Assembly: GCA_049516395.1 (NCBI GenBank)
Contig: JBEKTD010000002.1
Span: 62,001-126,000, forward strand
Source of the DNA: Fen-1362 sp049516395
GTDB taxonomy: Bacteria > Planctomycetota > Phycisphaerae > Sedimentisphaerales > Anaerobacaceae
Direction: 5' to 3'
DNA length: 64,000 nucleotides
Shown: in pieces, positions 1-7,188 of the stretch
How positions within the stretch are numbered: position 1 is the stretch's first letter
Layout: every line of letters begins with the position of its first letter
Program-made: the position numbers and the translations under genes
The notes under the pieces: generated by a model
Told to the model about the DNA's origin: nothing
Databases searched by the model: none
What the model saw: only the letters and a program-made list of their open reading frames with translations

Positions 1-365
1 GAAGTGATACTCTTAACGGTGCCTCAAGCATTAGAATTACAGCCTCAGGTATGTATTATCATACTATATTTGCAAAATCGTTTGCGTATCTAGATCTAAT
101 GTGGCAAGATACACCATTTAATGATGATAAAATCGCAAAGCAATTAGCGAGGAAGATGCATGATATATTGATGAAAGATAGGTTTGATCGCGTTGAGATA
201 TTTTTAGATTATCTTGAAAAAGAAGAGAAGCGAGAATTCGATCAATCTGCTATTGTGTTATCAGATCAAAATCAATTCTATGGTCGCGTCATACCGTATA
301 TTAAGGATGGTTATGAACGTGACAAAGGAATTATTTGTGCAAAACTGTGTATAAATCTGAAATAG
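1..365 (+). CDS. C-terminal end of unrecognised protein (cut by window start)
   Basis: The reading frame is open from base 3 and stops at TAG 363-365, so the ATG at 51 is probably internal; sixteen residues ending in RITASG precede it in frame. About 120 residues are visible. They contain ITASGMYYH, then AYLDLMWQDTPFND, then a charged helix. From memory this pattern resembles winged-helix tails of large bacterial ATPases, some from defence loci, but I cannot confirm a family. Base composition is clearly more AT-rich than most genes of the window and resembles the island at 37.6-41.5 kb, which suggests acquisition by transfer. Confidence 0.55.
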   Translation, partial: SDTLNGASSIRITASGMYYHTIFAKSFAYLDLMWQDTPFNDDKIAKQLARKMHDILMKDRFDRVEIFLDYLEKEEKREFDQSAIVLSDQNQFYGRVIPYIKDGYERDKGIICAKLCINLK

Positions 366-580
366 CTTTCACGGCGATAACCATAGTAATAACCAAAGAT
401 AAACGATAAATATTTTGAAATAGTCCACCTTTCTTTTTTCAATCTCAGAGCTATCAATAAAATATAATTGAGCATATTCTAACGCCCCCCTTCCTTTATG
501 CAAGAATTCAGGCCAAACGCTCCGCGAGAAATTAGACAGGTGAACAGTTGAGCAGTAGAAAAACAGTGTAACCTGTGAAA

Positions 581-616
581 TCCCTTCGACGCACTACGTT
601 TGCTCAGGACAAGCCG
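581..616. repeat. Dispersed short repeat, CCCTTCGAC...GCTCAGGAC type
   Basis: Starts TCCCTTCGAC and continues GCTCAGGACAAGCC. Related copies lie at 1911-1938 and, inside the lolC coding region, at 48617-48648 and 48687-48720. The outer parts can pair (CCTTCGAC with short GC arms), so it is a hairpin-like dispersed element rather than gene remnant. Confidence 0.6.
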
Positions 617-677
617 TGTAATCAGTGGCGAAACCCCGTTTTTACGCTAAAAACAGCGTTTTGCATGCTTACATCGT

Positions 678-857
678 GGTTTTGCTCTTAGCAGAACGGT
701 TTTCGTCTTAGCAGATTGGTTCTCGTCTTACGGGGACGATTATCATCTTAGCAAAGCCAATCCCGTCTCACGAAAACGGCGTTCGTCTTACGAGGATGGG
801 TTTCGTCTTACGAAATCGAATCCTGTCTTACGGGGACGATTATCGTCTTACGAAAAT
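678..857. repeat. 20-bp tandem repeat, nine contiguous degenerate units
   Basis: Nine units of exactly 20 bp run head to tail with no spacers (unit starts 678, 698, 718, 738, 758, 778, 798, 818, 838). The conserved core is TCGTCTTACG; the first half of each unit varies. Units 718-757 and 818-857 are most alike (both contain CTTACGGGGACGATTATC), which points to a higher-order 100-bp duplication. A 20-bp period shifts reading frame in every unit, so it is not a protein repeat. TGCATGCTTACATCG and TGCATACCTGCATCG border the array on either side. Confidence 0.9.
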
Positions 858-1094
858 GGTGTTGCATACCTGCATCGCGGCGATGCAAATTCAATTTACC
901 GGACTACAAATACGGAGACGCAAATTAATGTAAATATATTGTGGACATCGTAAACCCGCATAGTTGCCCCTATACTGCAAGTTTACGCCAAAATAGACCA
1001 AATCAGGCGACAACAAAAATTAAATCGGCCAGGCAATTTTCCCGACAGGCGGGGTGAAGATGTCCGCCGGACAAATATAAAATTGTCCCCGAGG

Positions 1095-1113
1095 AGTGAC
1101 AGATTCTGTCACT
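1095..1113. repeat. Perfect palindrome, imperfect second copy at 41927-41945
   Basis: AGTGACAGA-T-TCTGTCACT, two 9-base arms around one central base. The same word with one arm altered (TCTGACACT) occurs at 41927-41945. Function unknown; it could be a protein binding site or part of the dispersed-repeat stock of the genome. Confidence 0.65.
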
Positions 1114-1153
1114 GGCGGGCAGGTTGAACTAAAGACGTAAGACCTAAAACAGC

Positions 1154-1209
1154 GAACAGTGTGGAGCGTATAGCAGACGAAATGCTAACGACTATATACT
1201 AACGACTAA
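1154..1209. repeat. Degenerate heptamer tract (8 units)
   Basis: Eight consecutive 7-base words (GAACAGT, GTGGAGC, GTATAGC, AGACGAA, ATGCTAA, CGACTAT, ATACTAA, CGACTAA) end a few bases before the GAAAGGAG ribosome binding site of the next gene, so they probably form its 5' untranslated region. Confidence 0.7.
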
Positions 1210-1228
1210 ATATGAAAGGAGAACTACT

Positions 1229-1843
1229 ATGCCCGCATTCCCAAGGACAGAATCGGAAGTCATAGCGCTGGCGGAGGCCATGGTGGCCGGTTATACAGCG
1301 CACGCCGCCGATTTCCCATCGGTTACAGTGGCGACGCTTTCTACTGCGCTATCGACTTTCCAGACCAACCGACAGGCGCAAATCAGCGCCCGGTCGCAGG
1401 CCCAGCTTGCAACCGAGACAAAGGAAGATAAGCTCGAAGCACTCGTGGAATTGATGAAAAACGACCTCAAAAAATCCGAGGTGGACACGGCTGCTGACCC
1501 GACGAAACTCGCTGAAATCGGCTGGGGACCTCGGCTACAGCCGATGCCGGTGGACCCTCCGGGCCAGCCGGACAATTTCCACCCGACAGCCGAAGGGCCG
1601 GGCGATATATGGCTGGAGTGGGAAAGCCCTGCAATGGGCGGACTTGTAAGAAACTACATCATCGAATGCCGTGAGCAGCCGGCAGGCGGCAGTTTCGGCG
1701 ACTGGGCCGTAGTGGGAACATCGCTCAATACCGATACCCACCTGCTCGAACAGCCGCGCGGAATACAATTGGAATACAGGGTAAAATCAGCCAACGTTTC
1801 TGGCGAGAGTGCGCCGAGCAATACAGCAGCGGTCGTTCTTTAA
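1229..1843 (+). CDS. Fibronectin type III domain protein (copy 1)
   Basis: 204 residues. The first 100 are predicted helical (TESEVIALAEAMVAGYTAH..., a Q/A-rich helix, then ELMKNDLKKSEVD), followed by a WGP motif and a Pro-rich linker (QPMPVDPPGQPDN). The second half (about 110-204) is one fibronectin-III domain: the W of IWLEWESP, the RNYIIE strand, LEYRVKSAN, and the closing SNTAAVVL are typical. No signal peptide or membrane segment. Strong Shine-Dalgarno GAAAGGAG 8 bases before ATG supports the start. The gene at 2052 is a clear tandem paralogue with the same architecture and length. FN3 domains usually mediate binding; the partner is unknown and the N-terminal helical domain is not one I recognise. 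Confidence 0.85.
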   Translation: MPAFPRTESEVIALAEAMVAGYTAHAADFPSVTVATLSTALSTFQTNRQAQISARSQAQLATETKEDKLEALVELMKNDLKKSEVDTAADPTKLAEIGWGPRLQPMPVDPPGQPDNFHPTAEGPGDIWLEWESPAMGGLVRNYIIECREQPAGGSFGDWAVVGTSLNTDTHLLEQPRGIQLEYRVKSANVSGESAPSNTAAVVL

Positions 1844-1910
1844 AAGAACTAAACAGCCCTCGCCTATAAACGGCAAAGGGCTGGGAATCATATTTTAAAA
1901 ACAGCGTTCA

Positions 1911-1938
1911 GCCCTTCGACCTTGCTCAGGACGGGCGG
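1911..1938. repeat. Dispersed short repeat, CCCTTCGAC type (second copy)
   Basis: GCCCTTCGACCTTGCTCAGGACGGGCGG-like sequence, same family as 581-616, lying between the two FN3 genes and next to the 30-bp element at 1970-1999. Confidence 0.55.
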
Positions 1939-1969
1939 ACAGCGTGTAGCGGATAGGCGCTAAATACGA

Positions 1970-1999
1970 CACGTAGCGGAGCGCAGAGCCCGTTTCGGA
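1970..1999 (+). repeat. 30-bp palindromic element, copy A1
   Basis: Begins CACGTAGCGG and ends CGTTTCGGA, with complementary arms able to form a hairpin. It is flanked on both sides by the identical heptamer AATACGA (1963-1969 and 2000-2006). The other copies are at 5547, 9286, 17737, 37352, 42110 and (reverse, with an internal insertion) 43919. Confidence 0.8.
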
Positions 2000-2051
2000 A
2001 ATACGAACGACCCCCGACTACGACAATCGAGGGCAGGCGAGATACGAGAAT

Positions 2052-2663
2052 ATGAAATTCCCGACAAGAGAATCGGATATAATCGACCTGGCCGACCTTA
2101 TGTATGCCGGATATACAGCATATACGGCCGACTTCCCAAGCGTCAACCGGACGATTCTGAACTCAAAGCGGAATTTTTACAGAGCCTCGCTGAAAGCTCA
2201 AACAAATGCGATGGCACTGGCGCAACAGGCAACGGAGACCAAAAACGAATCATTGGATGCGCTTAAAGAAGTAATGCTGAACTGCCTTAAAAAATCGGAA
2301 GTGGACGTGGCTGATAATCCAGAGAAACTAACTGAAATCGGCTGGGGACCCAAAACGATACCGCAGCCGGGGGACCCGCCGGGCGAACCGAAAAATCTAA
2401 TCGTGACCAAAGAAAGGCGAACTTCTCTGCAATTGAGATGGGATAGACCCCAGCACGAAGGGTTCATCCGCAATTACATCATTGAACGCAGACAGCTTGC
2501 CGGCGGCGGCTCTTTGGGTAACTGGACTGTCATAGGAACGGCCTTGGATACGCAAACCAATCTGGCCGGTCAGATGCGTGGAATCTGTCTTGAATATCGT
2601 GTAAGGGCCGCCAACAACGCAGGAACCGGCCCCTTCTCAAACACCGTTTCTGTAGTGCTTTAG
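2052..2663 (+). CDS. Fibronectin type III domain protein (copy 2)
   Basis: 203 residues, a tandem paralogue of the 1229 gene: FPTRESDIIDLADLMYAGYT opens it, KKSEVDVADNPEKLTEIGWG marks the end of the helical half, and the FN3 domain (about 110-203) ends SNTVSVVL as in copy 1. The linker is PQPGDPPGEPKN. No signal peptide or membrane helix. The ribosome binding site is weak compared with copy 1. Conservation of both halves with divergence in between shows an old duplication with both copies still coding. The proteins may act together or replace each other. Function beyond a binding domain cannot be stated. Confidence 0.83.
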   Translation: MKFPTRESDIIDLADLMYAGYTAYTADFPSVNRTILNSKRNFYRASLKAQTNAMALAQQATETKNESLDALKEVMLNCLKKSEVDVADNPEKLTEIGWGPKTIPQPGDPPGEPKNLIVTKERRTSLQLRWDRPQHEGFIRNYIIERRQLAGGGSLGNWTVIGTALDTQTNLAGQMRGICLEYRVRAANNAGTGPFSNTVSVVL

Positions 2664-2748
2664 CAAAAACCGCGTAAATCCGTGTCTGACTTTTTTCCTT
2701 TTTACTTCTCACTTCTGCCTTCCGCTATTCTCCCCTTGACGCTGACAC

Positions 2749-2776
2749 GAGTATAGAGTATCCAGTATCGAGTAAC
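2749..2776. repeat. Degenerate heptamer tract (4 units)
   Basis: GAGTATA, GAGTATC, CAGTATC, GAGTAAC in tandem, ending just before the uroporphyrinogen-decarboxylase-like gene. Confidence 0.6.
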
Positions 2777-2794
2777 GTGTTTTTGGTTAAAACT

Positions 2795-3982
2795 ATGACT
2801 CAGCGCGAACGATTGACGACAGTTCTTAAAGGCGACATTCCCGATTGCGTCCCCGTCTCTCCCGATTTTTCCAATATGATCCCCGCCCGCCTTACCGGCA
2901 AACCCTTCTGGGACCTCTATCTTTACAACAACCCGCCAATCTGGCAGGCCTATATCGACGCCGCAAAACGCTTCGACATCGACTCCCTTATGGATGGTTA
3001 TTTTTGGCTCTCCTTCCCCGATGAGCAGGATTGTGTCCCCTGGGAAAGATTACCGGCAACGAAAGAACAGCAAAAACAAATCGTCCCCAACAGCGAATGG
3101 CAGCGCTTCATCGTCTTCAAAAACTCCGAACGCATCGTCGTTCAGCGTTCTCGTGTTGAAAATAGCAAGCGTACATGGGAACCTCGTGTCTGCGTCTATT
3201 ACGTCGCGGATTCGCCCACCGAGTGGATTCCACCTTCCAAAATCAGCTTGCACGATATACCCACTCGCTTCGAGCCGTTAGAAAACGTAAAACCCGTTGA
3301 TAATGGCCCCGCGGGTCTGACGCGGGTAAAACAGCTTATGGGCGACCAAGGCCTCGTCGGCGTATTCCTTGCCGGCTCAGCAATCCTCTCCTGTGAGCAG
3401 GATATCTACGATTACTACGACCACCCGGAACTTCACGATTATTGGCGAGATACTCTCATCGAACGCGTTGAACACAGATTCGCCAACATTATGAAAATGT
3501 CTGTCCAGCCCGACTTCCTTTGTGTAGGCGGCTCGGGAACACTTGTGTTTCAGACCATCGATATCTTCCGCCAGCTTGCCTATCCCGCCGTAAAACGCGC
3601 CATCGAGCTTGCCTCATCAGCCGGAATTCCTACGCATATCCATTCCTGCGGCCCCGAAACAGCCCTGATTAAAATTATGGCTGAAGAAACATCTCTCACC
3701 GTTATCGACCCGCTCGAAATCCCTCCCATGGGCGATTGCAACCTCGCCGAAATCAAAAAGCTCTACGGCCGAAAACTCACCCTCAAAGGAAATCTACACA
3801 CAACCGAAACGATGCTCTATGGCTCACCAGATGACGTAATCACCGCAAGCAAAGAAGCGATTGACGATGCCGCCGAAGGTGGCCGCTTCATTCTCTCAAC
3901 CGGCGACCAGTGCGGCCGCGACACCCCAGATGAAAACCTCCTCGCTATGGTCGAAACCGCAAGGACGTATGGTAAATACTGA
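2795..3982 (+). CDS. Uroporphyrinogen decarboxylase (URO-D) superfamily protein
   Basis: About 395 residues. MTQRERLTTVLKGDIPDCVPV is the standard N-terminus of URO-D-like proteins of the MtaA/CmuA methyltransferase branch, so I chose ATG 2795; a GTG at 2777 would add six residues. The TIM-barrel motifs include the HIHSCGPETALI segment (about residue 280), whose His and Cys would bind zinc in methyltransferase members, then GNLHTTETMLYGSP and the closing RFILSTGDQCGRDTPDENL. This C-terminal signature is that of corrinoid or cobalamin-linked methyl transfer and of uncharacterised URO-D proteins rather than of heme-pathway HemE. It stands alone, with no corrinoid protein next to it, so the substrate is unknown. 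Confidence 0.8.
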   Translation: MTQRERLTTVLKGDIPDCVPVSPDFSNMIPARLTGKPFWDLYLYNNPPIWQAYIDAAKRFDIDSLMDGYFWLSFPDEQDCVPWERLPATKEQQKQIVPNSEWQRFIVFKNSERIVVQRSRVENSKRTWEPRVCVYYVADSPTEWIPPSKISLHDIPTRFEPLENVKPVDNGPAGLTRVKQLMGDQGLVGVFLAGSAILSCEQDIYDYYDHPELHDYWRDTLIERVEHRFANIMKMSVQPDFLCVGGSGTLVFQTIDIFRQLAYPAVKRAIELASSAGIPTHIHSCGPETALIKIMAEETSLTVIDPLEIPPMGDCNLAEIKKLYGRKLTLKGNLHTTETMLYGSPDDVITASKEAIDDAAEGGRFILSTGDQCGRDTPDENLLAMVETARTYGKY

Positions 3983-3983
3983 C

Positions 3984-4020
3984 TTGCCACAGCGTAGCCC
4001 CTGGCGAAGCCGGGCTGTCT
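3984..4020. repeat. Dispersed short repeat, GTAGCCC..GGCGAAGCCGGG type
   Basis: Sequence GCCACAGCGTAGCCCCTGG followed by CGAAGCCGGGC lies right after the stop codon of the URO-D gene. A near copy sits inside the dinG coding region (7881-7916), and weaker relatives are at 17219-17281, 30084-30106 and 32632-32665. Confidence 0.55.
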
Positions 4021-4137
4021 GCTGTACGTTGCCCGCTGAACGCTGTCTTCTAAAATCTTGTTTCTTTCGCCCAATTCCGCTATATTACACCCTTTGGAAA
4101 ACATCACGCGAGCCGTCGCAATAAGAAGGATGAAACC

Positions 4138-5436
4138 TTGGACGCCGATTTTGTAAAAATTAAGCAAAACAACCTTACTTTGTATATCAGAAAGAGCTTT
4201 CTCTGCAGCGACTTGGGGCAGGCCCTGTTACCAGGCGAAGAAACCCTGCAAAAAAGATACCCATTGAAAACTCTGTTGTCTTCGGAGTTTAGCCGAGTTT
4301 GCAAATTCAATACCCCCTTTGAAGGCACCGACAGGGATATCTACATAAAGTGGTTTTTCCACAAATCTGATTTCGCTTCTCTCAAATCCATTATCTTCGG
4401 AAGTTTGGCGAACCGTGCGCACAAAGCAGAAACGATGCTTGCGCAAAATGGCTTTGATGTCCCTGTAACTATCGCTATCGGAGAGTCCATCTCCGGACTT
4501 TTCCATTCCGAAAGCTTCTCGGTCACGCTTGGAATCGAGAACACAAAAAGAGCTGTTGATATTGCCCGCCAAACACGGGAAATTACGACCCCCGAACAAT
4601 TGGCCGGCTTCAGAGACCTGGTACACAATTTCGGCAGAACAATCGGCAAAATGCACGCAAAAAGAATCTTTCACGGTGACCTCCGCTTCGGCAATGTGCT
4701 GCTCAGACCCGAAGGGGCTTCCTGGCGATTCTTCTTCATCGACAACGTCAGAACAAAAAAATTCGTCCTGCTCCCATTTTGGCTCCGCGTCAAAAATCTC
4801 GTGCAGCTCAATCTCAGCGCCTGCGGCTTTCTCAGCCGGACGGACCGAATGAGATTCTTCACAGAATATTGTGCCCGGACAGGGACAGGTAAAAAAACCG
4901 GAAAAGTCCTTATTAAAGCGGTGCTCAGAAAAACACGCCGGCGATTAAACACGGAAAAAATAATCCGTAGAGCTCTCGGCCAAACTCTGCGAACAAATTC
5001 AAAATACACCCTTGTTAAAACCGCCAATTGCCGAGGCGTGTATGTAAAAAGCTTCTGGCCCCAAACCGGCCCGCTCGACTTTATAAAAAACTTCGACAAG
5101 ATAACTGAAAGCGGGCAGATTATCAAAAACAATAATAGCTGCGTCGTATCCCGCCTTAAATGGAACGGCTCAGACATAGCCGTGGCTCGTTATAAGACGA
5201 AAGGGCTTATCGATTCCCTCCGGCAAACCATCGGCAATTCCATCGCTAAATTAACCTGGCTAAACGCCCATCGAGCCAGATTGCTCAAAATCCCCTCGCC
5301 AAATCCGCTGGCCTATATTGAATTGCGCAAGTCAGGCCTTGTTCGCAGTTCCTGCTTCGTAACCGAATACGTTGAGGGACAAAAACTTCCCGATTTTCCC
5401 TCCAATGCCAATGTCCCCGTCGCGGACAAACAATAA
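4138..5436 (+). CDS. Lipopolysaccharide kinase (Kdo/WaaP) family protein with truncated second kinase domain
   Basis: 432 residues from TTG 4138, chosen because GAAGGA stands 7 bases upstream; an overlapping ATG at 4130 opens only an eight-codon frame. Residues 1-250 are a protein-kinase-like fold: an N-lobe lysine in YIKWFF, catalytic loop HGDLRFGNVLL (about 180) and metal-binding FFIDNVR. From about 290 a second N-lobe begins (TLVKTANCRGVYVKSFWP ... GSDIAVARYKTKGL ... FVTEYVEGQKLPDF), but the frame ends before any catalytic loop. WaaP and related kinases phosphorylate LPS core sugars in the cytoplasm. The second domain is therefore a half kinase: either a C-terminal truncation of a double-kinase protein or a regulatory remnant. 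No C-lobe is visible in other frames downstream. Confidence 0.8.
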   Translation: MDADFVKIKQNNLTLYIRKSFLCSDLGQALLPGEETLQKRYPLKTLLSSEFSRVCKFNTPFEGTDRDIYIKWFFHKSDFASLKSIIFGSLANRAHKAETMLAQNGFDVPVTIAIGESISGLFHSESFSVTLGIENTKRAVDIARQTREITTPEQLAGFRDLVHNFGRTIGKMHAKRIFHGDLRFGNVLLRPEGASWRFFFIDNVRTKKFVLLPFWLRVKNLVQLNLSACGFLSRTDRMRFFTEYCARTGTGKKTGKVLIKAVLRKTRRRLNTEKIIRRALGQTLRTNSKYTLVKTANCRGVYVKSFWPQTGPLDFIKNFDKITESGQIIKNNNSCVVSRLKWNGSDIAVARYKTKGLIDSLRQTIGNSIAKLTWLNAHRARLLKIPSPNPLAYIELRKSGLVRSSCFVTEYVEGQKLPDFPSNANVPVADKQ

Positions 5437-5525
5437 GTTCCTGACCGCCCCGACCCGCCTCTTTGCTTTTTTCCGTTTGCCTTGCTTTCCTGTCCTCGCA
5501 TGTTTTAAGCGGTGATTTATGGCAA

Positions 5526-5583
5526 AATCATCAATCAGCAATCAGACGCGTAGCGGAACGCAGGGCTCGCTTCGGCAATCAGA
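5526..5583. repeat. Heptamer tract interrupted by 30-bp element, copy A2
   Basis: Heptamers AATCATC, AATCAGC, AATCAGA (5526-5546) are followed by the 30-bp element (5547-5576; CGCGTAGCGG...GCTTCGGC) and then by AATCAGA again (5577-5583). The element thus sits exactly between two identical 7-mers. The stop codon of the minus-strand glycosyltransferase lies in the right-hand heptamer. Confidence 0.8.
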
Positions 5584-7165
5584 AATTGTTTTGTTCTCTG
5601 TGGCTTTGCGAAAACAGCTTCTCTTTTCGTTCGCGTATTTGCCGGGCACAACCATCCAGTACAAAAATATCAAAGCGATTCCTCGTCTCAAGCGGTTCAT
5701 ATCTGCCGCTCACTATTTCATGCAGCCACTCGGGAATTTCGCCTTTTATCGGCAGCAATATTAAAATAGGAGGGGTTCTGCTGAAATCCTTTTGCAATTG
5801 CTCCATAGCGCCTGGGTACATATGAAGAAAGTGAATAAAATAGGCGGTCGGCGCCACCCGCCCCGAATATGATAACACCTGATACCCCCCGCTGCCGTAA
5901 ACATAAATGAATTCACCGTCTGCTGTTATATCCTTCACATAATAGGCCAGCTCCTTATTTGAATCCGTCCTGGGAGCAAACATGTGTATTAGTCCAGCCG
6001 CATATTCTTTGTTAAACGGAATATAACATAACAGAATCGCCATTATAATCACTGACGCGAAAACGCCCCTGGTTTTGCACATCGGCAGTTTCGGAAATTT
6101 ACTGCATAACCAGACCCCCATAAAATCAAGAGATATGCCCGATATAACGCACATCGCGGGCAAAATCTGCTTGAACTGGTGCTGGTAATATGTCCCCGTA
6201 GCGTTTACCGCGACAAACTCCAGCCCAAGCCATACCAAAAGAATAATTGCCGGAATCTTAAAACGCATCCATTTGATACCAATCAGGAATCCCGCTATCG
6301 CAATGTATGGTATGATTAAATCCGTCCTGCTCCACGCCGGTATCACATTCGCCATTCTCTTCGCGGCGCCGATTTTAGCTTCCCTGCCCTTGAACAAATG
6401 CCCCCAAACTTGGTCAATGTAATCGGCAAACGAGCACCCATGGGCCTTCATAAGCAATATCCCGACGACGGTTGTTATCATAACGCCAAACAGCAGCAAA
6501 ACAATGGCCTTCATGATACCTTTAACCTGATATCGCCAGCTCAAAAGGAAAATCGCGATAATCACAATGCCCAAAACATCAAATAACGCCACCTGTTTAA
6601 ACGACAACGCCGCGCCAGCGCTCAAGCCAGCGGCAAATATCATCATGGTGCTCCTGCGACCCTCCAGTTCAACAGCCAAAACAAGCAATAGTAACGACAA
6701 CAACACAAAGAAAATAAGAAACGTCTCCGTATATCCCGCCGAAATATGAAACCGCCGCAAAGGCATCAGCAAAATATACAAACCGGCGCTAATCGCCGCA
6801 GCGTAAACACTTCCGCTAATTCTGCGAACAAACGCGAAAAGACACAACGATGCCCCCATACTCGCAATATCGCCCACCAGGCGAGTAAACCATATATTTG
6901 TCCCGAAAAGCAGATACGAATAATAATACAGCAGAAAAATACCTGGCGGCTTGTTATTTATTGTTCCCGTGTAAGGAACAAGTCCGTTGTCCGCCCACAC
7001 ACGCCCCATATAGCTCCATATCCCCTCATCGATATCCATGGCTTTGCCCTGAGAGTGGACAAAAAGCAGCGCAAAACCCAGCACGCCCAAAAAAATAGGG
7101 TTCAGCAGAATATTGCCCTTCTCCGTTAACTGCTCATTCAACTTTTCATAATTAACTTCTGACAT
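5579..7165 (-). CDS. Polytopic membrane glycosyltransferase, family-39/ArnT-like
   Basis: 528 residues. After a short cytoplasmic N-terminus come about a dozen hydrophobic segments. The first loop carries DIDEGIWSYMGRVWADNGLV and NNKPPGIFLLYY, the acidic plus K-P-P pattern of PMT/ArnT-type lipid-linked sugar transferases (GT-C fold), in which the loop acid is catalytic. The last 120 residues are a soluble periplasmic-type tail. The C-terminal residues HREQNNF are encoded by intergenic-type repeat DNA (a CACAGAGAACAAAACAA word), and the stop lies in the heptamer flanking element A2. So the natural C-terminus has been replaced or extended by repeat sequence. Donor and acceptor are unknown. It is last in a minus-strand run with dinG, 23 bases after it. 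Confidence 0.8.
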   Translation of the reverse strand: MSEVNYEKLNEQLTEKGNILLNPIFLGVLGFALLFVHSQGKAMDIDEGIWSYMGRVWADNGLVPYTGTINNKPPGIFLLYYYSYLLFGTNIWFTRLVGDIASMGASLCLFAFVRRISGSVYAAAISAGLYILLMPLRRFHISAGYTETFLIFFVLLSLLLLVLAVELEGRRSTMMIFAAGLSAGAALSFKQVALFDVLGIVIIAIFLLSWRYQVKGIMKAIVLLLFGVMITTVVGILLMKAHGCSFADYIDQVWGHLFKGREAKIGAAKRMANVIPAWSRTDLIIPYIAIAGFLIGIKWMRFKIPAIILLVWLGLEFVAVNATGTYYQHQFKQILPAMCVISGISLDFMGVWLCSKFPKLPMCKTRGVFASVIIMAILLCYIPFNKEYAAGLIHMFAPRTDSNKELAYYVKDITADGEFIYVYGSGGYQVLSYSGRVAPTAYFIHFLHMYPGAMEQLQKDFSRTPPILILLPIKGEIPEWLHEIVSGRYEPLETRNRFDIFVLDGCARQIRERKEKLFSQSHREQNNF

Positions 7166-7188
7166 ATTTTCCTCTAAACCCCGAACAT

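Larger units (their letters stand above)
366..1228. other. Repeat-rich gene-free region
   Basis: No convincing gene on either strand in 860 bases. It holds a CCCTTCGAC...GCTCAGGAC element (581-616), the 20-bp tandem repeat (678-857), a perfect 9+9 palindrome (1095-1113) and a heptamer tract (1154-1209) that runs up to the ribosome binding site of the next gene. The first 120 bases continue the AT-rich style of the upstream gene. Confidence 0.7.

Noticed and set aside
678..857. Possible CRISPR array
   Set aside because: The units are contiguous 20-mers with no unique spacers and no cas genes in the window.
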